From: Accumulibacter sp. | GTDB taxonomy: Bacteria > Pseudomonadota > Gammaproteobacteria > Burkholderiales > Rhodocyclaceae | DNA: 33,731 nt | Reading direction: 5' to 3' | Assembly: GCA_031280565.1 (NCBI GenBank) | Contig: JAITGN010000082.1 | Coordinates: 1 to 33,731 of the forward strand | Shown here: piece by piece, positions 1 to 8,191 of the stretch | Layout of the letters: each line of letters opens with the position of its first letter | Numbering within the stretch: the stretch's first letter is position 1 | The notes under the pieces: generated by a model | What the model was told of the DNA's origin: nothing | The model's input: the letters and a program-made list of their open reading frames with translations, nothing else | Database searches by the model: none | Program-made: the position numbers and the translations under genes

Positions 1-93
1 GGCAGGCAGCGAGCGGCTGCGCGCAAACGACTGCAACTGCGCTCGCTCGTCATCGCTCAACACCAGTTCTTTCTTCGGCCTGCCTGTTCTCAT
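1..93 (-). CDS. IS630-family transposase, N-terminal part only (runs off window edge)
   Basis: Reverse-strand translation from ATG at 93..91 reads MRTGRPKKELVLSDDERAQLQSFARSRSLPA, typical of IS630-family transposase N-termini (MRTGRPK..LVL..EER..L...AR). Not in the ORF track because it is partial. Confidence 0.75.
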   Translation of the reverse strand, partial: MRTGRPKKELVLSDDERAQLQSFARSRSLPA

Positions 94-181
94 CGCGGTA
101 TCTCCGTTGCCAAAATACCTTATCGGCATGCACAATTAATGCCAGTTATCTGCAGGACAGGACACTAAAACACCCTGGAAT

Positions 182-206
182 AAAAAAAAGCGCGCTTCCG
201 CGCGCT
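182..206 (-). terminator. Rho-independent terminator (minus strand)
   Basis: Minus strand AGCGCGC-GGAA-GCGCGCT followed by a T tract (TTTTTTTT). Confidence 0.75.
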
Positions 207-375
207 GAAAGTACTGCCCCCAAAAAATGTTTGCTTCGGACTTGCGTGGTACGCCTCCGCGCCGATGAGTTTAAACCCGCGCTTTCAAAACCTGCTTCCG
301 GTGAATCCGGATAAAATGCCCCGAAAACGTCTGTCTGAAAGCGCTTCCATGAAGACCAATTCGCGCGATTCTCTG

Positions 376-393
376 TAAAATAGCTTGAGAACG
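376..393 (-). repeat. 18-bp motif CGTTCTCAAGCnATTTTA, copy A
   Basis: Minus strand CGTTCTCAAGCTATTTTA. Confidence 0.7.
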
Positions 394-498
394 TGTTCTT
401 ATTTTTCCAATTTTGGCTGTTTTTACAAGAGAACACTTCCGATGCCGTGTATTTTCAGTCGATACCAGTGTTGTCATAAGAGTCACCCTATCCCATAT

Positions 499-1629
499 TC
501 AAATGATTTCAAGATCGGCCCGTAAGGAACCAGCCGCCTTCATCGCCTGCAGGATTGAAAGTAAATCCTGTGGATTGGCGCCAAGCGCGTTAATTGCTTT
601 CACTACATCAGCAAGATTCGCGCCAGCTTTCACCGGCATCAGCGTTCCGGGCTGCTGATTGATTTCGATGTCCGACTGGCGCGTCGTCACGGTCTGGCCA
701 CCGGACAGCGCACCGGGCTGGCTAACCTGCTGTTCCGTATTGACGACGACGGAGAGCGAACCGTGCGCGACCGCGCAGGCTTCGATCATGACGGTCTGAT
801 TCATGACGATGGAACCCGTCCGCGGATTGATGATAACCTTGGCCATCGCCCTCACCGGACGGACTTCGATATTTTCGACGCGGCCCATGAAAGCAACGCG
901 CGCGCTCGCGTCTTCCGGCGCGGTCACGCGGATCAGCCGCCCATCGACCGCCTGCGCGATGCCCCTGCCCATTTCGCGGTTGATCGCTTCGATGACGCGC
1001 TGGGTCGTCCCGAAATCCAGCCCGTTCATTTCGTAATGAACAAACGGACCTTGCCCGAGACTGGTCAAAACTTCGCGTTCGACCATCGCTCCAGCGATGA
1101 TCCGCCCCGCAAGAAGATGATTGACGGTCGCGCGGCTGCCGCCCGCCGAGGCGCCCGCGCCGCCGACCATGAGACTGCCCTGCGCCTGCGCGTAAACCTG
1201 CCCGTCCGCGCCTTTGAGCGGCGTCAGCACAAGCGTCCCGCCGCGAAGGCTCTTGGCGTTGCCCATGGATGATACTGTCACATCGATTTGCTGGCCTATC
1301 CGCGCAAAAGGAGGAAGCGTCGCCGTCACCATGACAGCGGCAACGTTTTTCAGCTGAAGCGCCTGCGTTGTCGGCAGGGTCGTCCCGAGCTGCGCCAGCA
1401 TGTTGATGATGCCTTGCGTCGTAAACGGCGTCTGTGTCGTCTGGTCACCGCTTCCGTCAAGCCCGACGACGACGCCATAGCCGACGAGCTGATTGTTTCT
1501 GACGCCCTGGACGCTCGCCAAATCCTTGATTCTTTCGGCCCACGCCGCCTCTGGAGACACAAGCGGAAGGGCAAGAATTGCCGCTGTCCGAAAAATTTTG
1601 CCGAGTCGAGTCATCATTGCGTTCCCCAT
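499..1629 (-). CDS. flgI: Flagellar P-ring protein FlgI
   Basis: ERIKDLASVQGVRNNQLVGYGVVVGLDGSGDQTTQTPFTTQ and C-terminal LADVVKAINALGANPQDLLSILQAMKAAGSLRADLEII are FlgI hallmarks; operon position. A start at the internal MTRLGKI is possible. Confidence 0.97.
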   Translation of the reverse strand: MGNAMMTRLGKIFRTAAILALPLVSPEAAWAERIKDLASVQGVRNNQLVGYGVVVGLDGSGDQTTQTPFTTQGIINMLAQLGTTLPTTQALQLKNVAAVMVTATLPPFARIGQQIDVTVSSMGNAKSLRGGTLVLTPLKGADGQVYAQAQGSLMVGGAGASAGGSRATVNHLLAGRIIAGAMVEREVLTSLGQGPFVHYEMNGLDFGTTQRVIEAINREMGRGIAQAVDGRLIRVTAPEDASARVAFMGRVENIEVRPVRAMAKVIINPRTGSIVMNQTVMIEACAVAHGSLSVVVNTEQQVSQPGALSGGQTVTTRQSDIEINQQPGTLMPVKAGANLADVVKAINALGANPQDLLSILQAMKAAGSLRADLEII

Positions 1630-1652
1630 GTCAAATTCCCGGTTTTACGCCG

Positions 1653-2312
1653 TCAGAAAGGAAGAACGGAAAGGAAGAATCTCGACAGCCAGCCCATGAC
1701 CTGCGCTTCGCTGATGATTCCGCTTTCCTTGTATTCGATGCGGGCGTCCGCGACATTCGCCGAACTGATCGTGTTCGCCGCGCTGATGTAATAGGGATTA
1801 ACAACTCCCGAGAGCCGGATGTATTCGGTGCCCGTCCCAATCGATACCTGCTTTTCTCCCGATACCAGGAGATTGCCGTTGGGCAGAACCTCAATGATCG
1901 TCACAGCGATGTTGCCCGTAAAAACGTTCCGCGCGTTGGCCGAACCGCCGCCGTCGAAATTGTTTCCGGTTCCGGCTTCGAGCTGTAATCCCTGAAAAGA
2001 TTTGCCCGGCAATCCTACGATTGTCGGCACGGACGCCGTGATGCTCGATTCGCGCTTTGTCTTGGTATTTGAATTCGATGAAGCCGAAGTGGTTTCGGAA
2101 ATGACGATCGTCATCGTATCGCCAACATAGCGCGCGCGGCGATCCTCAAACAGCGCGCGCGAAGCGCCCGGCCGGTAAATGCTGCCATTGGACACCGAAA
2201 GCGCCGCGCCTTCCCGGGGCCTGACCGTCATCGGTTGATGAACATTGCTCGGCGGAACCGTCGTGCAGGCGCTTCCCAGAAGCGCCGCGAGCAGAAAAAA
2301 CGTCCTGTTCAT
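1653..2312 (-). CDS. flgH: Flagellar L-ring lipoprotein FlgH
   Basis: Lipobox LLGSAC; GSIYRPG..LFEDRRARYVGDTMTIVISETTSASSNSNTKTKRES; NGNLLVSGEKQVSIGTGTEYIRLSGVVNPYYISAANTISSANVADARIEY. Confidence 0.97.
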   Translation of the reverse strand: MNRTFFLLAALLGSACTTVPPSNVHQPMTVRPREGAALSVSNGSIYRPGASRALFEDRRARYVGDTMTIVISETTSASSNSNTKTKRESSITASVPTIVGLPGKSFQGLQLEAGTGNNFDGGGSANARNVFTGNIAVTIIEVLPNGNLLVSGEKQVSIGTGTEYIRLSGVVNPYYISAANTISSANVADARIEYKESGIISEAQVMGWLSRFFLSVLPF

Positions 2313-2328
2313 TGATCTCCACCGCCTA

Positions 2329-3111
2329 TCAGAGTTGTGTCAAACGCCCCAGCATCGCGTCCGATGTCGAGACGACCTTGGAATTCATTTCATACGCGCG
2401 CTGTGTCTGGATCATGCTGACCAGTTCCTCGGCCACATTGACGTTCGAAGCTTCGACATAGCGCTGATTCAACAGCCCGGCGCCGTTCAGTCCGGGCGTG
2501 TTCGGCGTGGGCGGGCCGCTCGCCCCTGTTTCCAGATACAGGTTTTCGCCGATGCTCTGCAGGCCGCCGACGTTGATGAACGTGGTGACCTGTATCGTGC
2601 CGATCTGCGTCGCCTCGACCGCCCCGGGCTGCGTGACACTGACAACACCGTCATTCGAAATCGTGACCGAGAGCGCGTCAGCGGGAATCGTGATATTGGG
2701 CATGAGCGGATAACCGCTTGCCGTCACGATTTGTCCCTGATTGTCCTTCTGAAAGGAGCCATCCCGCGTATAGGCCGTCGTGCCGTCGGGGAGCAGGATG
2801 GAAAGGAAGCCCGCGCCGTTGATCGCCACGTCGAGATCGTTGCCGGTCTGCATCAGATTGCCCTGGGTATGGATCCGCGCCGTCGAAACGGGACGCACGC
2901 CCGCACCAAGCTGAAGGCCGCCCGGAATCTGCGTGATTTGCGAGGACTGCGCGCCCGGCTGCCGGATCGTCTGATAGAGAAGATCCTCGAAAACCGCGCG
3001 GGCGCGCTTGAAGCCGTTCGTGCTGACGTTGGCCAGATTGTTCGCTATGACATCAAGACTGGTCTGCTGCGCGTCAAGTCCGGTTCGGGCAATCCAGAGC
3101 GATCTAATCAT
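2329..3111 (-). CDS. flgG: Flagellar distal rod protein FlgG
   Basis: [55 protein letters not shown]; ends in [36 protein letters not shown]. Confidence 0.97.
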   Translation of the reverse strand: MIRSLWIARTGLDAQQTSLDVIANNLANVSTNGFKRARAVFEDLLYQTIRQPGAQSSQITQIPGGLQLGAGVRPVSTARIHTQGNLMQTGNDLDVAINGAGFLSILLPDGTTAYTRDGSFQKDNQGQIVTASGYPLMPNITIPADALSVTISNDGVVSVTQPGAVEATQIGTIQVTTFINVGGLQSIGENLYLETGASGPPTPNTPGLNGAGLLNQRYVEASNVNVAEELVSMIQTQRAYEMNSKVVSTSDAMLGRLTQL

Positions 3112-3124
3112 GATCGTATTTCCA

Positions 3125-3868
3125 TCAAGAATTTATTGAAATAATCTGCGACGCTTTGTTGGCGTTCGCGTCAGCCGTTTGCAGCATCTTGATGTGCATT
3201 TCGAACTGGCGCGCGATGTTGATCAGATCAACCATCGATTCGACCACATTGACGTTGCTGCCTTCCAGCGTTTCCGGCGAAAGTTTCACCGTTTCGTCCT
3301 GCGCGAGCGGATTGCCGGATTTTGTGCGGAACAGTCCGTCGTTTCCACGCGCGAGGTCGCTTTCGGGCGGATTGACGAGTTTGATCCGTCCGAGCAGATT
3401 CACGTTGTTCGGAATGCCGAAGCGTGGAATCGCCGAAACCGTCCCGTCCGCGCCAATCGCTATGTTGTTGTCCGGCGGAACCGCGATTGGCCCGCCTTCG
3501 CTCAATACATTCAGGCCATCAGCGGTCTGGAGCACACCATTGGCATCAATTTTCAGGTTTCCGGCGCGCGTGTAGGCTTCCGTGCCATCGGGCGCTTCCA
3601 CCGCGATCCAGCCCGCGCCCTTGACGGCTACGTCAAGCGGGCGGCCTGTCGTCATCAGCGGCCCCTGCTCGAAATTGTCGCCGATCGACGCATCAACTGT
3701 GAAGACGCGCGTCGGCAACCCCTCTCCCTGAACGGGAACGGCGCGAAAACGGTGCTCGGCGGCACGGTAACCGATCGTCGAGACGTTGGCGAGGTTGTTC
3801 GCGACGCCCGCCTGCTGGAGGAAAGCGTGCCGCGCGCCTGTCATCGCGGTATAAATCAGCCGGTCCAT
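3125..3868 (-). CDS. flgF: Flagellar proximal rod protein FlgF
   Basis: [36 protein letters not shown]; ends in [34 protein letters not shown]. Confidence 0.95.
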   Translation of the reverse strand: MDRLIYTAMTGARHAFLQQAGVANNLANVSTIGYRAAEHRFRAVPVQGEGLPTRVFTVDASIGDNFEQGPLMTTGRPLDVAVKGAGWIAVEAPDGTEAYTRAGNLKIDANGVLQTADGLNVLSEGGPIAVPPDNNIAIGADGTVSAIPRFGIPNNVNLLGRIKLVNPPESDLARGNDGLFRTKSGNPLAQDETVKLSPETLEGSNVNVVESMVDLINIARQFEMHIKMLQTADANANKASQIISINS

Positions 3869-3890
3869 CGTTCTGCCGCCTCAGCTCGCG

Positions 3891-5303
3891 TCAACGCAGA
3901 TTGACAAGCGTCTGCATGATCTGATCCTGGGTCTGGATCGTTTTCGCGTTGGCCTGGTAATTGCGCTGCATGATGATCATGTTGACCAGCTCCTGCGTCA
4001 GGTCGGTATTGGAATCCTCGACGGAACCCGATTGCAGCAACCCGCGCGTTCCGCCGCCCGGCTCGCCCTGGGTCGGCTGTCCGGAATCCCGCGTTTCGAT
4101 CCACATGTTGTTGCCGACGCTCTGAAGGCCGTTGGGATTCTTGAATTCCGAAAGAACAATCTGCCCCATGATCTTGGCTTCGCCATTGCTGTAATTGGCG
4201 CGCACATAACCCAGCGAATCGATGCTGATCTTGGTCAGCGAACCTGCCGTGTAACCGTCCTGAATCGCGCTGTCCTGATTGAACGGCAACCCGAACTGCG
4301 TCGTCTGCCCCATGTCCAGATGGAAGGCATAGGGAGGCGTGCCCGCGACCTGGCTGAACCACGGTTTTCCGGGAGGCGTATCGGACGTCAAGTTGTACGT
4401 CACGCCGTCACTGCCAAACGTGTTTGTCATGTCCAGCGGAAGGCGCGTGGAATAAGGTGGCGGCGGCGTATCCGGCGTTCCGTCCAGATTGAATTGCAGC
4501 ATATTGGTCGGAAAAGCGTTTGTCGTCGAATTGGGCACCAGGTATTTATTGTCGATGACGGTATAGACGTACCAAGTCCGGCTAGCCACACCGCTCTCTC
4601 CGGCGCGCACGTAATAATTGGTCAGCGTGTGCGACGCGCCTGTCTGATCGAAAACAGCGGCTGACGTCGACCAGTTATACATATTGGTATTGAACGAAGG
4701 CCCCCATACAAACGGATCCAGCGCCTGCCATTCGGGATCGGTAATTGGGCCCAGCGCCCTTTTGTCGCGGCTGTCGAGGTTCGCGCCAAGAATCAGGCCG
4801 CCCTGATCCTGGTTGATTCGTGTCCGCCAGCCCGTTTGCTCGCTTGGAATACTCGCGTTGCCCACGCTGAGCGCGCCGATAGACGCGCTATTGACGCTGA
4901 CACCGTCATGGGATGTGTAACCTGTCAGATAACCGCCGTTGGAATTGACGATGAATCCTTCGCTGTTCATATGAAACTGACCGTTGCGCGTGTAGTATCC
5001 CGTCTGATCGACCGGGTCTTTTTGCAGCCGGAAAAAACCATTGCCGTTGATCGCGATATCAAGCGGATTGTTCGTCGTCGTGATATTGCCCTGCAAAAAA
5101 GACTGTTGAACCGCGAGCAGATTGACACCGATGCCGATCTGGTTCGAATTCACCACTCCGTTCATGGCGCCCGCGTAAATATCGGCAAAATGCGCTTGTG
5201 AATTTTTAAAGCCCACTGTGCTGGCGTTGGCGATATTGTTGCCGATCACGTCCAGCGCGCGGGAATACGCGTTGAGGCCGCTTAATCCTTGTTGAAATGC
5301 CAT
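3891..5303 (-). CDS. flgE: Flagellar hook protein FlgE
   Basis: MAFQQGLSGLNAYSRALDVIGNNIANASTVGFKNSQAHFADIYAG; C-term LTQELVNMIIMQRNYQANAKTIQTQDQIMQTLVNLR. The ORF-track start (5420) runs into flgD; ATG at 5303 matches the family start. Confidence 0.95.
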   Translation of the reverse strand: MAFQQGLSGLNAYSRALDVIGNNIANASTVGFKNSQAHFADIYAGAMNGVVNSNQIGIGVNLLAVQQSFLQGNITTTNNPLDIAINGNGFFRLQKDPVDQTGYYTRNGQFHMNSEGFIVNSNGGYLTGYTSHDGVSVNSASIGALSVGNASIPSEQTGWRTRINQDQGGLILGANLDSRDKRALGPITDPEWQALDPFVWGPSFNTNMYNWSTSAAVFDQTGASHTLTNYYVRAGESGVASRTWYVYTVIDNKYLVPNSTTNAFPTNMLQFNLDGTPDTPPPPYSTRLPLDMTNTFGSDGVTYNLTSDTPPGKPWFSQVAGTPPYAFHLDMGQTTQFGLPFNQDSAIQDGYTAGSLTKISIDSLGYVRANYSNGEAKIMGQIVLSEFKNPNGLQSVGNNMWIETRDSGQPTQGEPGGGTRGLLQSGSVEDSNTDLTQELVNMIIMQRNYQANAKTIQTQDQIMQTLVNLR

Positions 5304-5319
5304 CTGTTTCTCCTGACGC

Positions 5320-5970
5320 TTAAATGACCTGCTGAACGTTTCTGAAATCGACAGTGCCCAAGGGGCCGAGATCCAGCAGGAAACTGTTGCCTGACCGGAT
5401 AAGAGCAGAAACCATGCCAAGTTGAAGCGGCGTCGCCCCCGTTACCGCTCTCCCGCCTCTTGTGGCCTCGACCGAGAATGTATATTGGCCGTCCGGCAAT
5501 TTTGTCCCGTCTCCGAGCGTGCCGTCCCAGCCGAAATTGAACGAGCCCGCGTCCCGCGCGCCGAGCGATTCCCGCTGAACTTCCGCACCGTTGCCGTCGA
5601 AAACATGAATGACCACGTTATCCGCCGCTTCCGGAAGATTGACGCCACCAAAAGCAAAACCGTCCTGTAGAACGATCCGTGACCCCGGAACCAGCACATT
5701 TTTTCCGATCAACGCCGCCGCCTGCATCGACTGGCTGATTCCAATGTCGTCGACGAGCGATTTGAGCGCCACGTTCAGGCGTTCGATCCCCTCAACCGTT
5801 TCCATCTGCGCAAGCTGGCTCGTCATCTGGGCGTTATCCATCGGATTGAGCGGATCCTGATTCTTGAGCTGCGTTGTCAACAGCGTAAGAAAACGTTCCT
5901 GGGTTTCTTTCACGTTCGGCACATAGCTTTGGCCGGAAGCGCCTGAAGAGGATTGTTGTACGGGTAACAT
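5320..5970 (-). CDS. flgD: Flagellar hook-capping protein FlgD
   Basis: RFLTLLTTQLKNQDPLNPMDNAQMTSQLAQMETVEGIERLN and FlgD Ig-like region; operon position. Confidence 0.95.
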   Translation of the reverse strand: MLPVQQSSSGASGQSYVPNVKETQERFLTLLTTQLKNQDPLNPMDNAQMTSQLAQMETVEGIERLNVALKSLVDDIGISQSMQAAALIGKNVLVPGSRIVLQDGFAFGGVNLPEAADNVVIHVFDGNGAEVQRESLGARDAGSFNFGWDGTLGDGTKLPDGQYTFSVEATRGGRAVTGATPLQLGMVSALIRSGNSFLLDLGPLGTVDFRNVQQVI

Positions 5971-6009
5971 AAGATGTCTCCTTTATTTATCGTCGCGCCG
6001 CCCGGGGAC

Positions 6010-6414
6010 TCATTGCCCCAGCGTCAGTGTTCTGAGCAGCAGCTGCTTGGCGGTATTCATCACATCCGCGTTCGTCTGGTAGGAACGCGACGCCGAAATC
6101 ATGTTGACCATCTCATCGACAACATTGACGTTCGGCATCATCACGTATCCCTTCGCGTCTGCCGCCGGATTGCCCGGATCGAAACGCAGTCTGCCCGGCG
6201 TTTCATCCTCGACCACGCGCCGCACGCGCACGCCAAGGGAGAGGTCGCCGTCGACCGGAACTGCCTCGAAAATAACGTGCCGGGCGCGATAGGCGCGCCC
6301 GTCCGGCCCCGCGACGCTGTCGGCATTGGCCAGATTGCTCGCCACGGCGTTGAGACGAATACCCTGCGCGGAAAGCGCGCTTCCCGATACATTGAATACG
6401 TTGAAAATACTCAT
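6010..6414 (-). CDS. flgC: Flagellar proximal rod protein FlgC
   Basis: MSIFNVFNVSGSALSAQGIRLNAVASNLANADSVAGPDG; C-term GYVMMPNVNVVDEMVNMISASRSYQTNADVMNTAKQLLLRTLTLGQ. Confidence 0.96.
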   Translation of the reverse strand: MSIFNVFNVSGSALSAQGIRLNAVASNLANADSVAGPDGRAYRARHVIFEAVPVDGDLSLGVRVRRVVEDETPGRLRFDPGNPAADAKGYVMMPNVNVVDEMVNMISASRSYQTNADVMNTAKQLLLRTLTLGQ

Positions 6415-6426
6415 CGAGAGACTCCT

Positions 6427-6831
6427 TTAATTACTCTGGGTCGCCGCGAGCAGCATTTTGACCTGGTGGGTCAGAAAAGACAGACCCGCTTCATAATGGA
6501 TCGCGTTCTCCGCAAACAGGCCGCGTTCGATATCCATATCCACCGTGTTTCCGTCAACGCTATCCTGCGACGGCGTCCGGTAATCCAGCCGGGCCGGCAA
6601 TACCGCCCGGCTCCCTTCGAGATGCCGCCGGTTTGTCAACTTCATCGAAAGCGAATCCCGGCCGCGTCCAGCGACCGCATCCTTGAGTACCGAGGCAAAA
6701 TCGAAATCCCGGGCCTTGAAATGCGGCGTATCCGCGTTCGCTATATTGCCCGCGAGAACTTGCTGGCGATGCGCGCGAAGTCCAACGGCGTTTGCCTGGT
6801 ACGCGAAAGCCGCGTCGAGTTTGCTGATCAT
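6427..6831 (-). CDS. flgB: Flagellar proximal rod protein FlgB
   Basis: MISKLDAAFAYQANAVGLRAHRQQVLAGNIANADTPHFKARDFDFASVLK; start taken as internal ATG at 6831, not the ORF-track 7026. Confidence 0.95.
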   Translation of the reverse strand: MISKLDAAFAYQANAVGLRAHRQQVLAGNIANADTPHFKARDFDFASVLKDAVAGRGRDSLSMKLTNRRHLEGSRAVLPARLDYRTPSQDSVDGNTVDMDIERGLFAENAIHYEAGLSFLTHQVKMLLAATQSN

Positions 6832-6864
6832 GGCTATCCAAAAAACAGTGATGCCACGCTCTTC

Positions 6865-6879
6865 GCAAATCCCGTGCCA
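6865..6879 (-). promoter_or_regulatory. Sigma-54 (RpoN) -24/-12 promoter for the flgB operon
   Basis: Minus strand TGGCACGGGATTTGC: GG-N10-GC spacing matches TGGCAC-N5-TTGC; about 33 bp upstream of the flgB ATG. Confidence 0.7.
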
Positions 6880-6952
6880 GTATCTCCAAACGACTGAAAA
6901 AAGGGGACATTCCCCGGCAGAACACACGCTTCGAAAAGAAAACGGAAGACAC

Positions 6953-6991
6953 TGCCGCGAGACGGCAAATGTCGAACGGCAAATATTGCCG
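6953..6991. promoter_or_regulatory. Tandem dyad sites, candidate enhancer-binding-protein sites upstream of the flgB promoter
   Basis: TGCCG-CGAGA-CGGCA (6953-6967) and CGGCAA-ATA-TTGCCG (6977-6991), sharing the direct repeat ACGGCAAAT; about 100-140 bp upstream of the predicted start site. Confidence 0.45.
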
Positions 6992-7083
6992 AACAAAAAA
7001 CTCTCAAAATCCTCCACGCGACGCATGCCGCGTGAAGGTCAATGACGGAGGAAAGCAGCGAAACGGGGCCTCGGCCCCCTTGT

Positions 7084-7252
7084 CATCGTAAAAGCAACTC
7101 CGGTTTGAAACCCCGGCCGCAAGAAAGGCGCGAAGGTTGAGACCGCTTGATCGGCCAGGGCGCTCGACCGCAGCCATTGGCAAGGGGCTTCTCTCCCCTT
7201 CTAATGACGTTAGACCGGCAACGGCTTCCGGGCTGCCGCCAATTTCATGCTG
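7084..7252 (+). repeat. Multi-hairpin repeat, copy 1 (decayed)
   Basis: Shares CATCGTAAAA..AACTCCGGTTTGAAACC, GCCATTGGCAAGGGG, AATGACGTTAGACCG and GC..AATTTC.TGCTG with the copies at 12676 and 32395. Confidence 0.85.
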
Positions 7253-8075
7253 CGGCCAGTCTCTTGGGCAGTTCCTTGGGCCAGGGATAAAGAAACCAGG
7301 GACTTTCCGGCACTTTCAAAAGCCAGTCGGTTTTTTTGTTGATGAACGTGCGTCCCAGAATGGTGTTTGTGCCATCCTCTTTTTCCCCCTGCCGGTAGCT
7401 TTCGGCGTAATCCTCCCAGGAATCGAAAAGAGGAAACCCCAGGCTCACGATAGCGCTCATCCAGTCATAAACGGTGTCCCTGTCGATATACCCCAGCGCC
7501 GCGCTGACCGTCGCCAGGTAGGAAAAACGCGCCATCCAGAGCGCCAGCAAGGGTTTGCTCGACGAAAGCTCCTTGCCGTCCGGAAGAAGATTCTTCATTC
7601 TCCGAAGCGCGCCGCGCAACGTGTTCTCGTCCGCATCGTCATTTTCACCACAACCCTCACGCCCGATCGCATCGTCCAGCGTTTCTCCAAAAACAAGCGA
7701 CACAATGCAGCTTTCCACTTCGGAAAAACGTTCCCGCAATGTCGCGCGGTCTTCCACATCGAAATCCCGTTTGAGGTATCCGGCCATCTCCTCCAGGCAA
7801 TCTTCGTGAACTTCCATGCTTAACGAATAATAGGGTTTTCTGTTATCCCGCTTCGCCCGCGCCGCGTCGTCTACGAAAATTTCCCGCAGCGGCGCGCCAA
7901 GCAGAACGACAAAAATTTCTTCCGGCGAAAGCTGCGCGGTTTTTTCATCCAGCGTCCGCGCCAGAGCAGCCTTTGCCACTTCTTCCTTCGCGGCTTCCTG
8001 GGCAAGCTCTTCCCGGGCTTCGGCCACGCCTTCCATCACAGCGTCTTTGAGTTCCCTAAAAAAACTGAATATCAT
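7245..8075 (-). CDS. DUF1266-like protein
   Basis: 276-aa ORF; C-terminal LWMARFSYLATVSAALGYIDRDTVYDWMSAIVSLGFPLFDSWEDYAESYRQG resembles the DUF1266 pattern (family from memory). Confidence 0.55.
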   Translation of the reverse strand: MIFSFFRELKDAVMEGVAEAREELAQEAAKEEVAKAALARTLDEKTAQLSPEEIFVVLLGAPLREIFVDDAARAKRDNRKPYYSLSMEVHEDCLEEMAGYLKRDFDVEDRATLRERFSEVESCIVSLVFGETLDDAIGREGCGENDDADENTLRGALRRMKNLLPDGKELSSSKPLLALWMARFSYLATVSAALGYIDRDTVYDWMSAIVSLGFPLFDSWEDYAESYRQGEKEDGTNTILGRTFINKKTDWLLKVPESPWFLYPWPKELPKRLAAA

Positions 8076-8116
8076 GGTTGTTTCTCCTCCGGCACGAATG
8101 AACAGCCCTCACGGAC

Positions 8117-8149
8117 ACGCAACGCCCCGCAAGGAGCGTGAATTGAAGT
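8117..8149 (+). other. Solitary CRISPR-repeat-like sequence (type I-C-like, degenerate)
   Basis: ACGCAACGCCCCGCAAGGAGCGTGAATTGAAGT: near-palindromic CGCCCC..GGAGCG core followed by GTGAATTGAA, resembling the I-C 3' handle GTGGATTGAAAC. Only one copy seen. Confidence 0.25.
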
Positions 8150-8191
8150 ATGAAAGCCTCGGCAACAGGGCTTTCATCATATGGTTTTCCG

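Noticed and set aside
146-436. 96-aa minus-strand ORF as a possible flgJ remnant
   Set aside because: No FlgJ motifs; it overlaps the intrinsic terminator and another ORF in a different frame.
2245-3144. 299-aa plus-strand ORF
   Set aside because: Antisense to flgG and the start of flgH; shadow ORF.
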